Part shown: positions 7,320 through 17,268 of the stretch, in pieces
How positions within the stretch are numbered: the first letter of the stretch is position 1
Layout of the letters: each line of letters begins with the position of its first letter
From: WHTK01 sp965197795
GTDB taxonomy: Bacteria > Chloroflexota > Dehalococcoidia > DSTF01 > WHTK01
DNA: 64,000 nt
NCBI GenBank assembly: GCA_965197795.1
Contig: OZ240228.1
Span: forward strand, 496,001-560,000
Direction: 5' to 3'
Position numbers and translations under genes: made by a program
The notes under the pieces: model-generated
Seen by the model: the letters and a program-made list of their open reading frames with translations, nothing else
Databases searched by the model: none
Told to the model about the DNA's origin: nothing

Positions 7320-9714
7320 CTACACCGGCGCGTATGGTATCGCCCTCAGCTTGCGAGTCCGGCCAACGAGCGCCTCCGCATAGGCATCTACGATCGCCTC
7401 CGCGTCAAGCCGGTACTTGTGATAGAGGTCCGGGATATCGCCCGACTGTCCGAATGCAGTGACGCCGAGGTTGTAGGTCTTGCTCGGTAGCACTGAGCCC
7501 AGCCACGACAACGATGCCGGATGGCCGTCCGTGATCGTCACCAGTGCGGCGGCTTGTCCGAGCTCGCTTAGCAGCCGCTCTATGTGTGAGGAGCTCGACG
7601 ACGATTCGAGCTCGCTACGATTCCAGTCCTTATAGAGTCGGTTCGCGGAGGTCACGGCGAGCAAGCCGGCTCCCGGCACGTCTTCCACCACATGCTCCCA
7701 CTCCTCGATGGCCTCCGGCGCCACGGCACCTGTGTAGCAGATTGCCAGGGGTGCGCCCGGCTGAGGCGGCTTTAGCCAGTAGGCGCCGTCGATGCCTTGG
7801 CTTCGAAGCGCCGACGTCATCTCACGGTCCGGCTGGGCGACCTCCCGCGTGGAAAGGCGGAGGTATACGGAACCGCCGTCCTCGACCTGCATATGGTCAA
7901 AGGACCAATGCAGCATCATCGTCAGCTCGTCGGCGAAGGCGGGCTCGAACTGCGTGAGACCGGGCTGACAGAGACCGATGAGTGGCGTGATGATTGACTG
8001 ATGCGCACCGCCCTCCGCCGCGAGGGTCAAGCCGTTGGGCGTTCCCACGACCATGAAGCGCGCGTCCTGGTAGCACGCATAATTCAACTGGTCGAGGCCG
8101 CGGTTAACGAATGTATCGTAAACGGTGCCGATCGGCAGAAGCCGCCGTCCGAACAGCTGCCCTGCCACACCCGCCGCGCCGAGAAGCAAGAAGAGGTTGC
8201 TCTCAGCAACACCGAGCTCGATGTGCTGGCCCGCAGGGCCTTTGTTCCAGCGCAACGTGGATGGCACGTTCTCGCTGCGGAAGGAGTCATCCTCCGAACG
8301 GTCGTAGAAGATGCCCCTGCGGTTGACCCAACCGATGAGGTTCGTCGAGATCGTCACGTCCCCCGCCGTCGTCATTATCGACCGCGCCAGGTCGGACTCG
8401 CTGCCCGCGATGTCGAACATGATTCGCCCGAACGCATCCTGGGTCGAGATCGACTCCGCTTTGAGCATTGGCAGCTCCGGAGGCAGCGAGACACGCGGGG
8501 CGTCGTGTGCGCCTGTACCCGCCTGGGAGAACGGCGCCGAAGCGATGAACGCCTGCAGCTCCTCCTTGTCGACGCTAAGGCCGGCGAACTTGTCCCACTC
8601 CCTCCCTGGCTCGATGCCCATAGTTCCGCGCAGATTCTCCACCTCCTCCGGATTCAGGAGGCCGGCGTGGTTCTCCTGGTGGCCAGCGAACGGCAGGCCG
8701 AAGCCCTTGATCGTGTAGGCGATGAAGCAGGTCGGCTCGTCGGAAAGCGTCGCCTCGTCGAAGGCCTCCAGCACCGCCTCGATGTCGTGGCCTGCGAGGT
8801 TCGTCATCAGCTCCTGCAAACTGCCGTCATCGTGCGAGTCCAGGATCGCTCTCACCCCGGCGTTGTTACCCAGGTCTTGCTCGAGGTGTCCGCGCCAGCT
8901 GGAGCCGCCCTTGTAAAACGAGAGCGGAGTACAGGGAGTTTGGGCATTCGTCGATCCAATTGCGCAAGGCATCGCCACCGGGCCTCGCAAAAACTGCGTC
9001 AAGCTTCTTGCCGTACTTCAACGTCACAACCCGCCAGCCCGTTGCCCGGAACACGGTGTCTATGCAGTTGAATAGACGGTCGGTAACGATTCCATCAAGG
9101 CTTTGACGGTTATACTCGACAATCCACCAGACATTTCGGACGTTATGCTTCCAGCCCTCCAGCATCGCCTCGTAGATGTTGCCCTCGTCGAGCTCGGCGT
9201 CGCCCACCATTGCGACCATGCGGTCGGGCGTCTTCTCCTCATCGAGCATGCCCTTGAGTCGCATGTAGTCCTGCACGATGCTCGCAAACAGTGTCGTCGC
9301 TACGGGCAGGCCCTCCGACCCGCCCGAGAAGTCGACCTCGACCCTGTCCTTAGTGCGAGATGGGTAGGACTGGGCACCACCGAGGGCGCGGAAGTGCTCT
9401 AGCTGCTCGCGAGTCTGGCGGCCCATGAGGTACTGGATGGCGTGAAACGCGGGGTTGGCGTGCGCCTTGACGGCGGTGCGGTCGTGCGGCCGCAGCGTGT
9501 GAAAGTAAAGAGCCGTGAGAAGCGTCACGGCGCTGGCGCTGGAGGCTTGGTGCCCGCCAACCTTGAGGCCGTCGCGCTTCGGGCGGATGTTATTGGCGTT
9601 GTGAATCGTCCACGTTGAAAGCCAGAGGACCTTGCGCTCCAACTCCTTCAGGAAGGCAATCGTATTCGGTTCGCGCGTCTTCTCCAGCTTCTGCCCGGCT
9701 CGCCTTCGGCCCAT
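7320..9714 (-). pseudogene. aceE: Pyruvate dehydrogenase E1, homodimeric type, with one frameshift
   Basis: E1 decarboxylates pyruvate with thiamine diphosphate and acetylates E2. The N-terminal part (9714 to about 8930) contains the ThDP motif GDAELDEGN followed by VEYNRQSLDG. The C-terminal part (about 8940 to 7320) contains YTIKGFGLPFAGHQENH and AEGGAHQS. They are in different frames; the switch is near 8920-8940, where SLYSAL joins SFYKGGSSW. One extra base accounts for it. Total length is near 800 residues, as expected for AceE. Either the gene is dead or this is a single-base sequence error; the truncated lpd next door favours decay. Confidence 0.8.
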
Positions 9715-9749
9715 CGATATCTCCCGTCAGCGATTTGCGTCTTGCGTTG

Positions 9750-11024
9750 TCAAAGCAGCATCAATTCGGGCTTCTCCAGATTAGCGCGCAGAGTCTGGAG
9801 GAAGCGAGCGCCGTCTGCCCCGTCGCTGACCCTGTGATCGGCTGACAGCACCATCGACATTATCTGGCGTACCACGATTGCGCCTTCCCTGACGACAGGA
9901 CGATCCTCCACCACCCCAACCGCCAGAATAGCGACTTGGGGCGGATTGATGATTGCGACTGGCGACTGAATTCCCATGTCTCCGAGGTTAGAAATCGTAA
10001 ACGTCGTAGCACTCATCTCGTCCGTACGTAGCTCCCCTTCTCGGGCTCGCGTCACCAAGTCACGCGCTTCAGATGAAATCTCAAGCAGACCCTTCTTCCC
10101 ACAGTCAGCAATCGCAGGAACGACGAGACCGCCATCCAGAGCGACAGCTAGACCAACATTGACCCGACTCTGCAGCCATAATCTGTCTTCCGAGTACCAC
10201 GAATTGAATTTCGGGTGTTGCACTAGAGTCCGCGCTACTGCCATGACAATGACATCATTGATACTGATGTGGCCGGCCTCGCCGAGACTTTCGTTTTGTT
10301 CGGCCCTGAGGCGCAGCACCTCTGTCATCTCAACGTCGATTTGCAGGTAATAGTGCGGCACCGATCGCTTAGAATCGAGCATGCGCCGGGCAATAATCTG
10401 CCGCATGCGGGTAAGCGGGACTCCTTGCGGTTCTGTCGCCGTTGGCGCAATGTCTGGAAGCTCGAAAGCGCGTCCAGAGTGTGAGTGCACCGCGAGCGGT
10501 GGCTCTAACTCTGCCTCGACATCACGAAGTATGATGCGCCCGCTGCTGCCGGTGCCAGCGAGCTTCGTGAGGTCCATCCCGAATTCTTGCGCTAGCCTCC
10601 GCGCAAGCGGCGAAACGAGGGCCTTGCTTCGCTTCGCAGGAAGTTCCTCTTCCACCTCCTGAACGCCGGTGGTATCGGCATTCGGCGTTGCTCGCTCCGG
10701 CGTATCCTCTGACGGACGCTCGAGTCTCGTCTTTGTGACTTCTGCGGCGACTGCAGCGGTTTCGCCGTAAACCGACACATCGTCACCCTCTGCACCAAGG
10801 ACTGCAATCAGGGCGCCAATCGCCAGGGTTTCCCCTTCTCGGGCAAGTATCCGAAGTATGATTCCACTTACATCTGCCTCGAGATCAAAGTTCGCCTTTT
10901 CGGTCTCTAACTCTGCAATGGGTTCTCCGCGCCCCACCTCATCTCCTTCGACCTTGAGCCAACGCAGGATAGTCATCTCCTCTACGTTGGAGCCAATCTC
11001 TGGGAGCTTAACCTCGGTGATTAT
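9750..11024 (-). CDS. aceF: Pyruvate dehydrogenase E2 (dihydrolipoamide acetyltransferase)
   Basis: E2 carries acetyl groups on a lipoyl arm and transfers them to CoA. It has one lipoyl domain with the lysine in ETEKANFDLEA, a Pro/Glu-rich linker, a peripheral subunit-binding domain (VSPLARRLAQEFG), and a catalytic domain ending with the SADHRVSDGA active-site motif. The lipoyl domain sequence (ITEVKLPEIGSNVEE) begins upstream of the first ATG (10976). No ATG, GTG or TTG is in frame there, only ATA ATC at 11024-11019, behind a GAGGCGG that could be a ribosome site. The natural start is therefore either a rare ATA or a mutated ATG; a start at 10976 would lose the first lipoyl strand. Confidence 0.85.
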   Translation of the reverse strand: MITEVKLPEIGSNVEEMTILRWLKVEGDEVGRGEPIAELETEKANFDLEADVSGIILRILAREGETLAIGALIAVLGAEGDDVSVYGETAAVAAEVTKTRLERPSEDTPERATPNADTTGVQEVEEELPAKRSKALVSPLARRLAQEFGMDLTKLAGTGSSGRIILRDVEAELEPPLAVHSHSGRAFELPDIAPTATEPQGVPLTRMRQIIARRMLDSKRSVPHYYLQIDVEMTEVLRLRAEQNESLGEAGHISINDVIVMAVARTLVQHPKFNSWYSEDRLWLQSRVNVGLAVALDGGLVVPAIADCGKKGLLEISSEARDLVTRAREGELRTDEMSATTFTISNLGDMGIQSPVAIINPPQVAILAVGVVEDRPVVREGAIVVRQIMSMVLSADHRVSDGADGARFLQTLRANLEKPELMLL

Positions 11025-11038
11025 CGCGTCCGCCGCCT

Positions 11039-11892
11039 CTAAGTTGACTTTAGATGGGCGTCTATCTCGGCCCGGCTCATCAGCTTCCCCGACTGGACGA
11101 GGCTTTGCTGGCTGCCCGTGGCGCGCATCTCTTGCAGGGCATCACGGACTTGCTTGGCCGCCAGACGGAACGTCGTAACCGGATGCAGCACGAGGCAGTA
11201 GCCCAGCGCCACGAAGTCTTCGTCGGTAATCCAGGGGCTCTTGCCGAACTCGGTCATATTCGCGAGCAGCGGCACGGAGACCGTGTCGCGGAAGGCCTGG
11301 AACATCTCGCGGGAGGTGAGAGCCTCCGGGAAAATGACGTCCGCGCCAGCTGCTTCGTAGGCCTGTGCACGGGCGACGGCGGAATCGTAGCCCTCGACTG
11401 CTACTGCGTCCGTGCGGGCGATAATCACGAACCCAGGGTTACGACGAGCGGCCACGGCGGCTTCGAGCTTCTCGACCATACGTTTCGAGCTAATCAGGTT
11501 CTTGCCTTCGAGGTGGCCGCAGCGTTTCCAGCGTGCGTCTTGGTCCTCGATCTGCACGGCCGCTGCACCGGCGGCCTCAAAGAGTCGCACTGTCTCCGCC
11601 GTACCTTTCGGACCGCCAAAGCCGGTGTCCACGTCCCAATCACCGGAATGCTCACGGCCTCGACGATCTCGCGCGTGAACTCCAGCACGCGGTTACGCGG
11701 AATCACGCCCTCGTCTGGTCGCGCCAGCGAGTTTGAGAGCGCCGCCCCGGAGACGTATACCCCTTTGGAACCCTGCCTCCTCCACCAGACGCGCCACGAA
11801 CGGGTTGAAGGCGCCCACCGCGGATACCAGCTCCCGCTCGAGGGCGGCCCGTAGTTCCCGCCCGCCCAGGACCTCGCCATCGTCGCCGTCAT
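11039..11892 (-). pseudogene. prpB: Methylisocitrate lyase / PEP mutase family, frameshifted
   Basis: PrpB cleaves 2-methylisocitrate to pyruvate and succinate in propionate breakdown. Family phrases occur in order but in different frames: ELVSAVGAFNPFVARLVEEAGF (about 11800-11860), GVYVSGAALSNSLARPDEG (about 11700-11760), and from about 11635 to the stop DTGFGGPKGTAETVRLFE, AVQIEDQ and MTEFGKSPW. At least three frame changes are needed to read one protein. The proposed start is ATG 11892. It sits between prpD and aceF in the operon. Confidence 0.75.
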
Positions 11893-13293
11893 GCCCCACC
11901 TCTCGGGTCGAACTCGATCATCGCTCCGAGCCCGCTCACATCCTTCAGCTTCTCCAGTCCCCAAACGGAATCGATCAGGACGCCGTGATCCGATGCTAGC
12001 ACGCCCGCCAGCGACTCGAACTTCGCCTCCAGGCCGCCGTCGCTCATCGGGTTCTTCGGGTGACCGTAGGGCACCGCTCGCTCGTCTCCAGCACTGTGCC
12101 GTTAAGCAGGGTGACGCGCACGGCGCTGCGGAACCACGCTCCGCCTGCGGCGCGTAGTAGCACTCCGTCCACTCCGGGACCTCGACAAACTTCGTACGGT
12201 GGATCAGGCCGAGAAGCTCAGAATTGGTCAGCATCTCGGCGCGGTACTGCTCGAAGCCGAGCTTGCCTTCGAGCAACGGCGCCGCGAAAGCATAGTACAG
12301 GCTATGGTCTGCTGTCTCCTTGTTCTTCGGGTGGCGCTTGCTCTCGTCGCCGATGATTGTCAGCTGCGCCTCGTAGCCGAAGATAAGGATCTCAGCAATG
12401 TTGCCCAGAGGTACCCCGTTCAACTGCTGGCGGACCGCCATAGCGTGCTCGACGATGGTCTGGCCATGGTACTCCATCGGCACCGGCTTGATGTAAGTGT
12501 CCGCCAGTAGAAAGTGCTCGCCGATGTCCGCAAATGCCGCCTCTTCGAGTGGCCCGACATCTGGGCTAAGAAGCCGTGCTTGCCTTCGATGATTTCGGCC
12601 GGCCGTTGGACCTGGACTGCACCTTCTCAAGCGCCCACATGGCGCCTCGCACCGCATCCGCCGCCGCCATGTTCTTCTGCTCCGAAAGATAGGACCCCTC
12701 TCGCGCCTGCCTCATCGCTCCGTGCGAACTCAGCGAGAGCGCCACGGCGTCGTATGTCTGCTTCGCATCAAAACCCAAGAGCTTTGCGCCACTCAGTGCC
12801 TGAGAGAAGAGGATGTAGTTGACGTGGTTCCAGCCGCGGCTTCGCAGAGACGCCGCCTCTGTCAGGCGGCACTGAACGTCGTAGGCCAGGACAATCGCCG
12901 TGATGAGGTATCGACCACTGACGGGCGTCGCACCAGAGAGAGCGATGAGACCCCCTGATATTGTCGCTCGGGTGCGCCGGCTCCTTCGCCAGATACGTAT
13001 TGTTGAAGTCAAGCCAGCGTGTGAGCGTCGAGTTGAGGAAGGCGGCGTCGCACAGCGAAAGCTTGTCGGGAACGCCGTAGGCCCATCCCCCGGCTCGTAG
13101 GCGATCGGGCGCTTCGAGAAGAAGCTCCAGCGCTCGACCATGCGCGAGTCGGCGAGGGCACCAAATGCCGTCGCCAAGGAGTCGATGACGCGGTGCTTGG
13201 TCTCGTGCACGACATTCTCAGGTAGGTCTCGTAACGCAGCTTGGCTCCAAAGTCGATCAAGCGTGGCAGTGGGTTGTAGGCGGCTTCGGGCAT
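11889..13293 (-). pseudogene. prpD: MmgE/PrpD family (2-methylcitrate dehydratase), frameshifted
   Basis: PrpD dehydrates 2-methylcitrate. The start ATG 13293 shares its A with the stop of the citrate synthase gene (TGATG), showing translational coupling. Readable pieces in order are MPEAAYNPLPRLIDFGAKLR, ETKHRVIDSLATAFGALAD, CDAAFLNSTLTRWLDFNNTY, SGRYLITAIVLAYDVQCRL, GKLGFEQYRAEMLTNSELLG and SDGGLEAKFESLAGVLA. They lie in several frames with at least five switches between about 13215 and 12080. The summed length (about 468 codons) is normal for the family, so damage is by small indels, not large deletions. Confidence 0.78.
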
Positions 13294-14480
13294 CAGTTTG
13301 CGGGTGCTCCGAAGGTGGATGAGTGCTTGAATTCGCGAGGCTGTGGGCCGGTGTACTCGCCACGAGGGCGGAGGATCGGCTCGTTGTTGACGTATCGTGT
13401 CTCCAAATAGTGCGCCGCCCATCCCGCAATACGAGACGCAGCGAAGAGAGGCGTGTACATCGGGATCGGAATGTCGAGGAGGTAGTAAAGCGGTGCCGTC
13501 CAGAGGTCCATGTTCGCAGGAGCGTTGGGCTGGCCGCTTTCAATGCGAGGCTTCATACGCTCCGCCATGTACTCCTCGAGCGCTAGGAGCGTTTCGTACC
13601 ATCGCATGTCGCCCTTGCGCCGTGAAAGCTCCTTCACCCATGGCCGTAGGATTTGCACGCGGGGGTCGTACGAGTGAGGCAGGTTGTACACAGCGTGGCC
13701 AAAGCCGGGCATGCGCGCACCGGGCTGGGCGAAGAAGGTTTCGGCATAGCTGCGCGCCGTGGCGGGGTTGCCGCCCTGGTCCATGAGCAGCTTCATCACC
13801 TCTTCGTTGGCGCAGCCGTGACGCGGGCCACGCAGAATGCACTCGCCGGCGATCACGGAGGAGTATAGGTCGCTGTGGGCGCTGGCGGCGACGCGGACGC
13901 CGAAACTGCCGGCATTGAACTCGTGCTCCGTGTAGAGGATGAGCGCCATGTCCAAGCAGCGCGCCTCGAACTCGTCCGGCTTCTGATCCCGTAACAGCGT
14001 GAGAATGTTCTCGGCGTAGGTCTGACCCGCCGTCGGCGCCAGCCAATCCATGCCCTGCACGTGGCGGTGCACCTGCCCGACGAGGTAACCGACGTCGGGC
14101 GTCATGGCGAGTGCGGCGTCGCGTTCGGCCTCATACGTGAGAGGATGGCCGCCATTCGCGTCGATGCGGTTGGCGTAGTTAGACATCGCACTCCTCAGCA
14201 GGCCCATCGGGTGCGCATCTCGAGGCTCCGTGTCTAGCGTGCCCCAGACGCCGCGCAGCACGTGCTCGTCGGGAGCATTGAACACCAGTCCGTTGGCGGG
14301 AAGGTTGCCGAACAGCGTCAGGTAGGCGGTCTCCTCGTAGCTATGTTCCTGAACCAACTCCTCCAAGGAGTAGCCGTAAATGTAGACACGCGAGGCCTGT
14401 TCGTCGAGTTCGCAGATCTTCGTTTGGCCAGCGATAACGTCCCTGAGTCCTGGGCGCCGTTCAGTATTGTCTGCCACCAC
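13293..14480 (-). CDS. prpC: Citrate synthase / 2-methylcitrate synthase
   Basis: The enzyme condenses oxaloacetate with acetyl- or propionyl-CoA. The 395-residue frame is open and of normal length. Active-site neighbourhoods are TEHEFNAGSF, GPRHGCANEEV, GFGHAVY and the C-terminal FAASRIAGWAAHYLE. The usual Arg after GFGH is Ala here. The GTG start at 14480 lies behind AAAGGAGG. Co-operonic prpD and prpB favour a methylcitrate role, but a TCA role cannot be excluded. It is the first gene of the seven-gene minus-strand cluster, and the only methylcitrate gene of the three that is still open. Confidence 0.88.
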   Translation of the reverse strand: MVADNTERRPGLRDVIAGQTKICELDEQASRVYIYGYSLEELVQEHSYEETAYLTLFGNLPANGLVFNAPDEHVLRGVWGTLDTEPRDAHPMGLLRSAMSNYANRIDANGGHPLTYEAERDAALAMTPDVGYLVGQVHRHVQGMDWLAPTAGQTYAENILTLLRDQKPDEFEARCLDMALILYTEHEFNAGSFGVRVAASAHSDLYSSVIAGECILRGPRHGCANEEVMKLLMDQGGNPATARSYAETFFAQPGARMPGFGHAVYNLPHSYDPRVQILRPWVKELSRRKGDMRWYETLLALEEYMAERMKPRIESGQPNAPANMDLWTAPLYYLLDIPIPMYTPLFAASRIAGWAAHYLETRYVNNEPILRPRGEYTGPQPREFKHSSTFGAPAN

Positions 14481-14608
14481 TTGCCTCCTTTGGTCGGGCC
14501 ACTCTGATGATTTCCTGTTTAACCACGTCTGTAACGACTACCGTAGCTGTGGTTGTCAGCCATCAACCCAGACAACTCTTAAGAACGGCTTCCCGTTAAC
14601 CTTTTTCG

Positions 14609-15136
14609 TTATTTCAAGAAAAGCGTGTTTTGAGCAAATAGCTCTTCTACATCATACAGGGGGATGATCTTCTGATTGTGAGCATATTGAATAATCGTCG
14701 ACAAGGCTGCGCGGTTCGGCTCTATGCCTGTTGGGAGAGGATCACCTCCCAGGATGCCCCCGCTTATCGCGAGCCGTTCCTCTTTGCTGGACGTCTCCAA
14801 CCAGTTCTCCTTTGCCTTGCTGAAGGCTTCGAATAAAGCGGGTGCGAGCCACAGATGCTCTGCTAGGAGAGAATTCTTGATCACGATCGTGTGGTTAATG
14901 GAATAAATTCCGGTACGCTTAAAGTAGGCTCTTGCATCGATCTGGATCTGCCAGCAATGGCCCGATATCAGGAGAATTGCCCCCCAATCCCGAGGCCGCC
15001 CTGCAGCTCGCCGGCTTCGAGCAACTGGCCCAAATTCGTTCCATCGCGATATTTCCGCATTCTTCGGAGCGTCTCGCTGAAATGCCTCGCCGTGCTCCTC
15101 ATCGCCGAGGATCCAAGTAACCTTGTCCAGGTCGAC
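14609..15136 (-). pseudogene. 4,5-dihydroxyphthalate decarboxylase-like gene, C-terminal remnant
   Basis: The 3' part reads RTGIYSINHTIVIKNSLL, then SKAKENWLE, then DPLPTGIEPNRAALST and DVEELFAQ, a pattern I associate with 4,5-dihydroxyphthalate decarboxylase and related solute-binding-fold enzymes. Upstream pieces (LGDEEHGEAFQRDAPKNAE; GLGIGGQ) are in other frames. The 5' end is cut off by the IS beginning at 15137. Confidence 0.55.
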
Positions 15137-16230
15137 TGTGGGGCCCCACTAATCCATCAGCCAGCTTCCCAGAAGTATTCATGGTGCAATCCGCCGAGCA
15201 CGGGGCGGCCACCGACCCTTCCCGCCATCCGGCGGTCTGAGAAGTCGCGGTCGAGGTTCCGGTGCCGTCAGAGCCAACGACCGATGCGGCCGGACGCGGT
15301 TGTAGTGCTCGGCATACTCCCTCACGAGGCGCAGCAGATGGCGCTCATTTAGGACGATGAGGTGGTCGAGGCACTGTTGGCGAAAGGTGCCGACCATGCG
15401 CTCGGCAATGCCGTTCGCCCGTGGACAGCGGAATGGAGTGAGCACAACTTCGATGCCTAGCGCGCGAGCCCGCGTGATGAACTGACGGCCGAAGCAGGCA
15501 TCCCGGTCCCGTATGAGGAACCGGAGTTGTCTCCTCCAGGGTGTGGCCTCGATGAGTTGACGCCAGACCCACTCTGCATTCGGGTGAGCTGTAACGTTGA
15601 AGTGAATCAGTCGTCTCCTGCCGCGCTCGATGAAGAAGAAGACAGCGTGCCGAAGAACAGGGTCGATACCGTGAAGAAGTCGCAAGCCCAGATTTCGCCT
15701 GCATGGTTATTGAGAAATGTGTGCCAGGTCTGGGATGGAGGCCTCCGCCGTGCGTCATGCATGTAGCGGCGTACGGTCTCAGCGCTGATCTGGAAACCGA
15801 GGTTCATCAGTTCACCGCGGATGCGTTGGCCGCCCCACAGCGGGTTCTCCCTGGCCATTCTCACGAGCAGGTCTCTCAGTTCCTGGGAGATTCTCGGACG
15901 GCCGGTCCTTTGGTGGCGGCGCTTCCAGGTCCAGTAGCGCTTCCATGCCTGGCGATGCCAGAGAATCACGGTCTGCGGCTGGACGATGAGCAGGGCTGAG
16001 CGCCAGTTCCACCAGAAGGAGGACAACCAGACCCAGAAGAGGCGGTCTGGGGCGGCGGAGCTTGAGGCGTCGGCCTTTTCGCTGGTGTATTGCGAGCTGC
16101 TGGCGCAGAGCCAGGTTCTCGAGCAGCAGGTCTCTTCGGTCAGCAGGCATGGCGAAACTGGGCGATGAGGGCGGCGAACAGGCTGAACATGCCGCCAGCT
16201 TAGATTCGGATGGAGTTTTGGGGCCCCACA
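15137..16230 (-). mobile_element. Integrase-core (rve) insertion sequence, 1094 bp, inactivated
   Basis: The element is bounded by inverted ends TGTGGGGCCCCA (15137-15148) and its complement (16219-16230). The transposase runs on the minus strand in three pieces: an N-terminal part (about 16150-16040), a middle part with HQRTGRPRISQELRDLL and NPLWGGQRIRGEL (about 16000-15690), and a DDE-type C-terminal part with FLIRDRDACFG, LTPFRCPRANGIAERMVG and EHYNRVRPHRSL (about 15650-15180). At least two frameshifts inactivate it. The family is IS481/IS3-like by the rve core; the exact group was not assigned. Confidence 0.82.
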
Positions 16231-16665
16231 GTCAGTTGATCGAGGCAACAGCCTGGGGCAGGCAGCCGCGGTTTCTGATTCGAGACCGGGATGCTTGCTT
16301 CGGCCAAGCTTTCGTTGCCCGTGCGCGCGCCATCGGCATCGATGTTGTGCTCACACCCTTCCGTTGTCCACAGGCTAACGGCCTAGCCGAGCGCATGGTC
16401 GGAACGTTTCGCCAACAGTGCCTCGACCACGTCATCGTCTTAAACGAACGGCACCTTCTGCGGCTAGTGCGGGAGTACGGCGAACACTACAACCTTGCCC
16501 GTCCGCATCGGTCGTTGGACCTCGAAGCGCCCGAACCGCGACCGCGACCGCGACTGCCTAAGCCGCCTGATGGTGGAAGAGTCGGTGGCCGCCGTGTGCT
16601 CGGCGGATTGCACCACGAATACTATTGGGAAGCCGTCAGATGCATTAATGGGGCCCCACAGGCCG
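16231..16665 (+). mobile_element. Second, truncated copy of the same IS, inverted
   Basis: The + strand here encodes the same transposase C terminus (QLIEATAWGRQPRFLIRDRD, PFRCPQANGLAERMVG, EHYNLARPHRSL) and ends in TGGGGCCCCACA at about 16652-16664. Its 5' part is missing: the sequence starts mid-gene exactly where the first copy ends. The first copy probably inserted into it, or a deletion joined them. Confidence 0.75.
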
Positions 16666-17023
16666 TGATATGCAGTCTGTCGTTGTGTATTCAAGAAGCT
16701 TCCCTGAACGAGAACCAGCAAAAGCAGAGCTCTATTTCCAAATTGCTAGCTTCAACCCGGAGCGTCTTGGCCAGGGTAACCCTCCGGAAGGGCCGAGCAT
16801 GGAACAGGTAATCGCAGCGGGCGCCAAAGTGCCGATGCTGTTCCTAGTCGGCAATGAAGACGTGCTTTTCCCGCCAGAATTCGTACAGCAGGCGAGTCAG
16901 GTTGTGCCGAATGCGCGCTTCGTAGAAGTGAAAGATGCCGCCCATTCCGTGTACTTTGAGCGGTCCTCTGTGTTCAATCACGTGGTGGATACCTTCCTCG
17001 CCGAGACGCTCTCGAGAGAGTGA
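16666..17023 (+). pseudogene. Alpha/beta hydrolase, C-terminal remnant
   Basis: An open frame reads VPMLFLVGNEDVLFPPEFV and VKDAAHSVYFERSSVFNHVV, the acid- and histidine-bearing C-terminal end of an alpha/beta hydrolase. The N-terminal half with the nucleophile is replaced by the IS end. The frame ends at TGA 17023. Confidence 0.65.
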
Positions 17024-17268
17024 AACGAGCAGGGCAGCGTCCCTCGAAGTTCACGCCGCGCTGGGGAGCGGCTCCTGAAGGCGTAGCATCGCGACGACGC
17101 AAGCAACTACCTTGGGAAGCCCTCCTATACGGAGCGTCTGACCTAATCGCGGCTGTGTACAAATCCGATGATTAGTGGGACGCTAGGAAAGATCTGGGCC
17201 GTCATACAGGTCGGCGGCGCCAAACTCACGGTCATATCCGTACTCGGATAAGAGGGAGAACAAAGAAG
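17024..17268. promoter_or_regulatory. Leader region of the Rieske oxygenase gene
   Basis: These 245 bases hold no gene. The promoter of the oxygenase must lie here or within the upstream remnant; no clear -35/-10 pair was seen. A purine-rich stretch (GAGGGAGAACAAAGAAG) precedes the ATG at 17269. Confidence 0.3.

Noticed and set aside
7320..13293. Programmed frameshifting in E1, PrpD and PrpB
   Set aside because: The breaks are many, at different motifs, with no slippery heptamer seen, and neighbouring lpd is physically truncated. Decay or sequence error is simpler.
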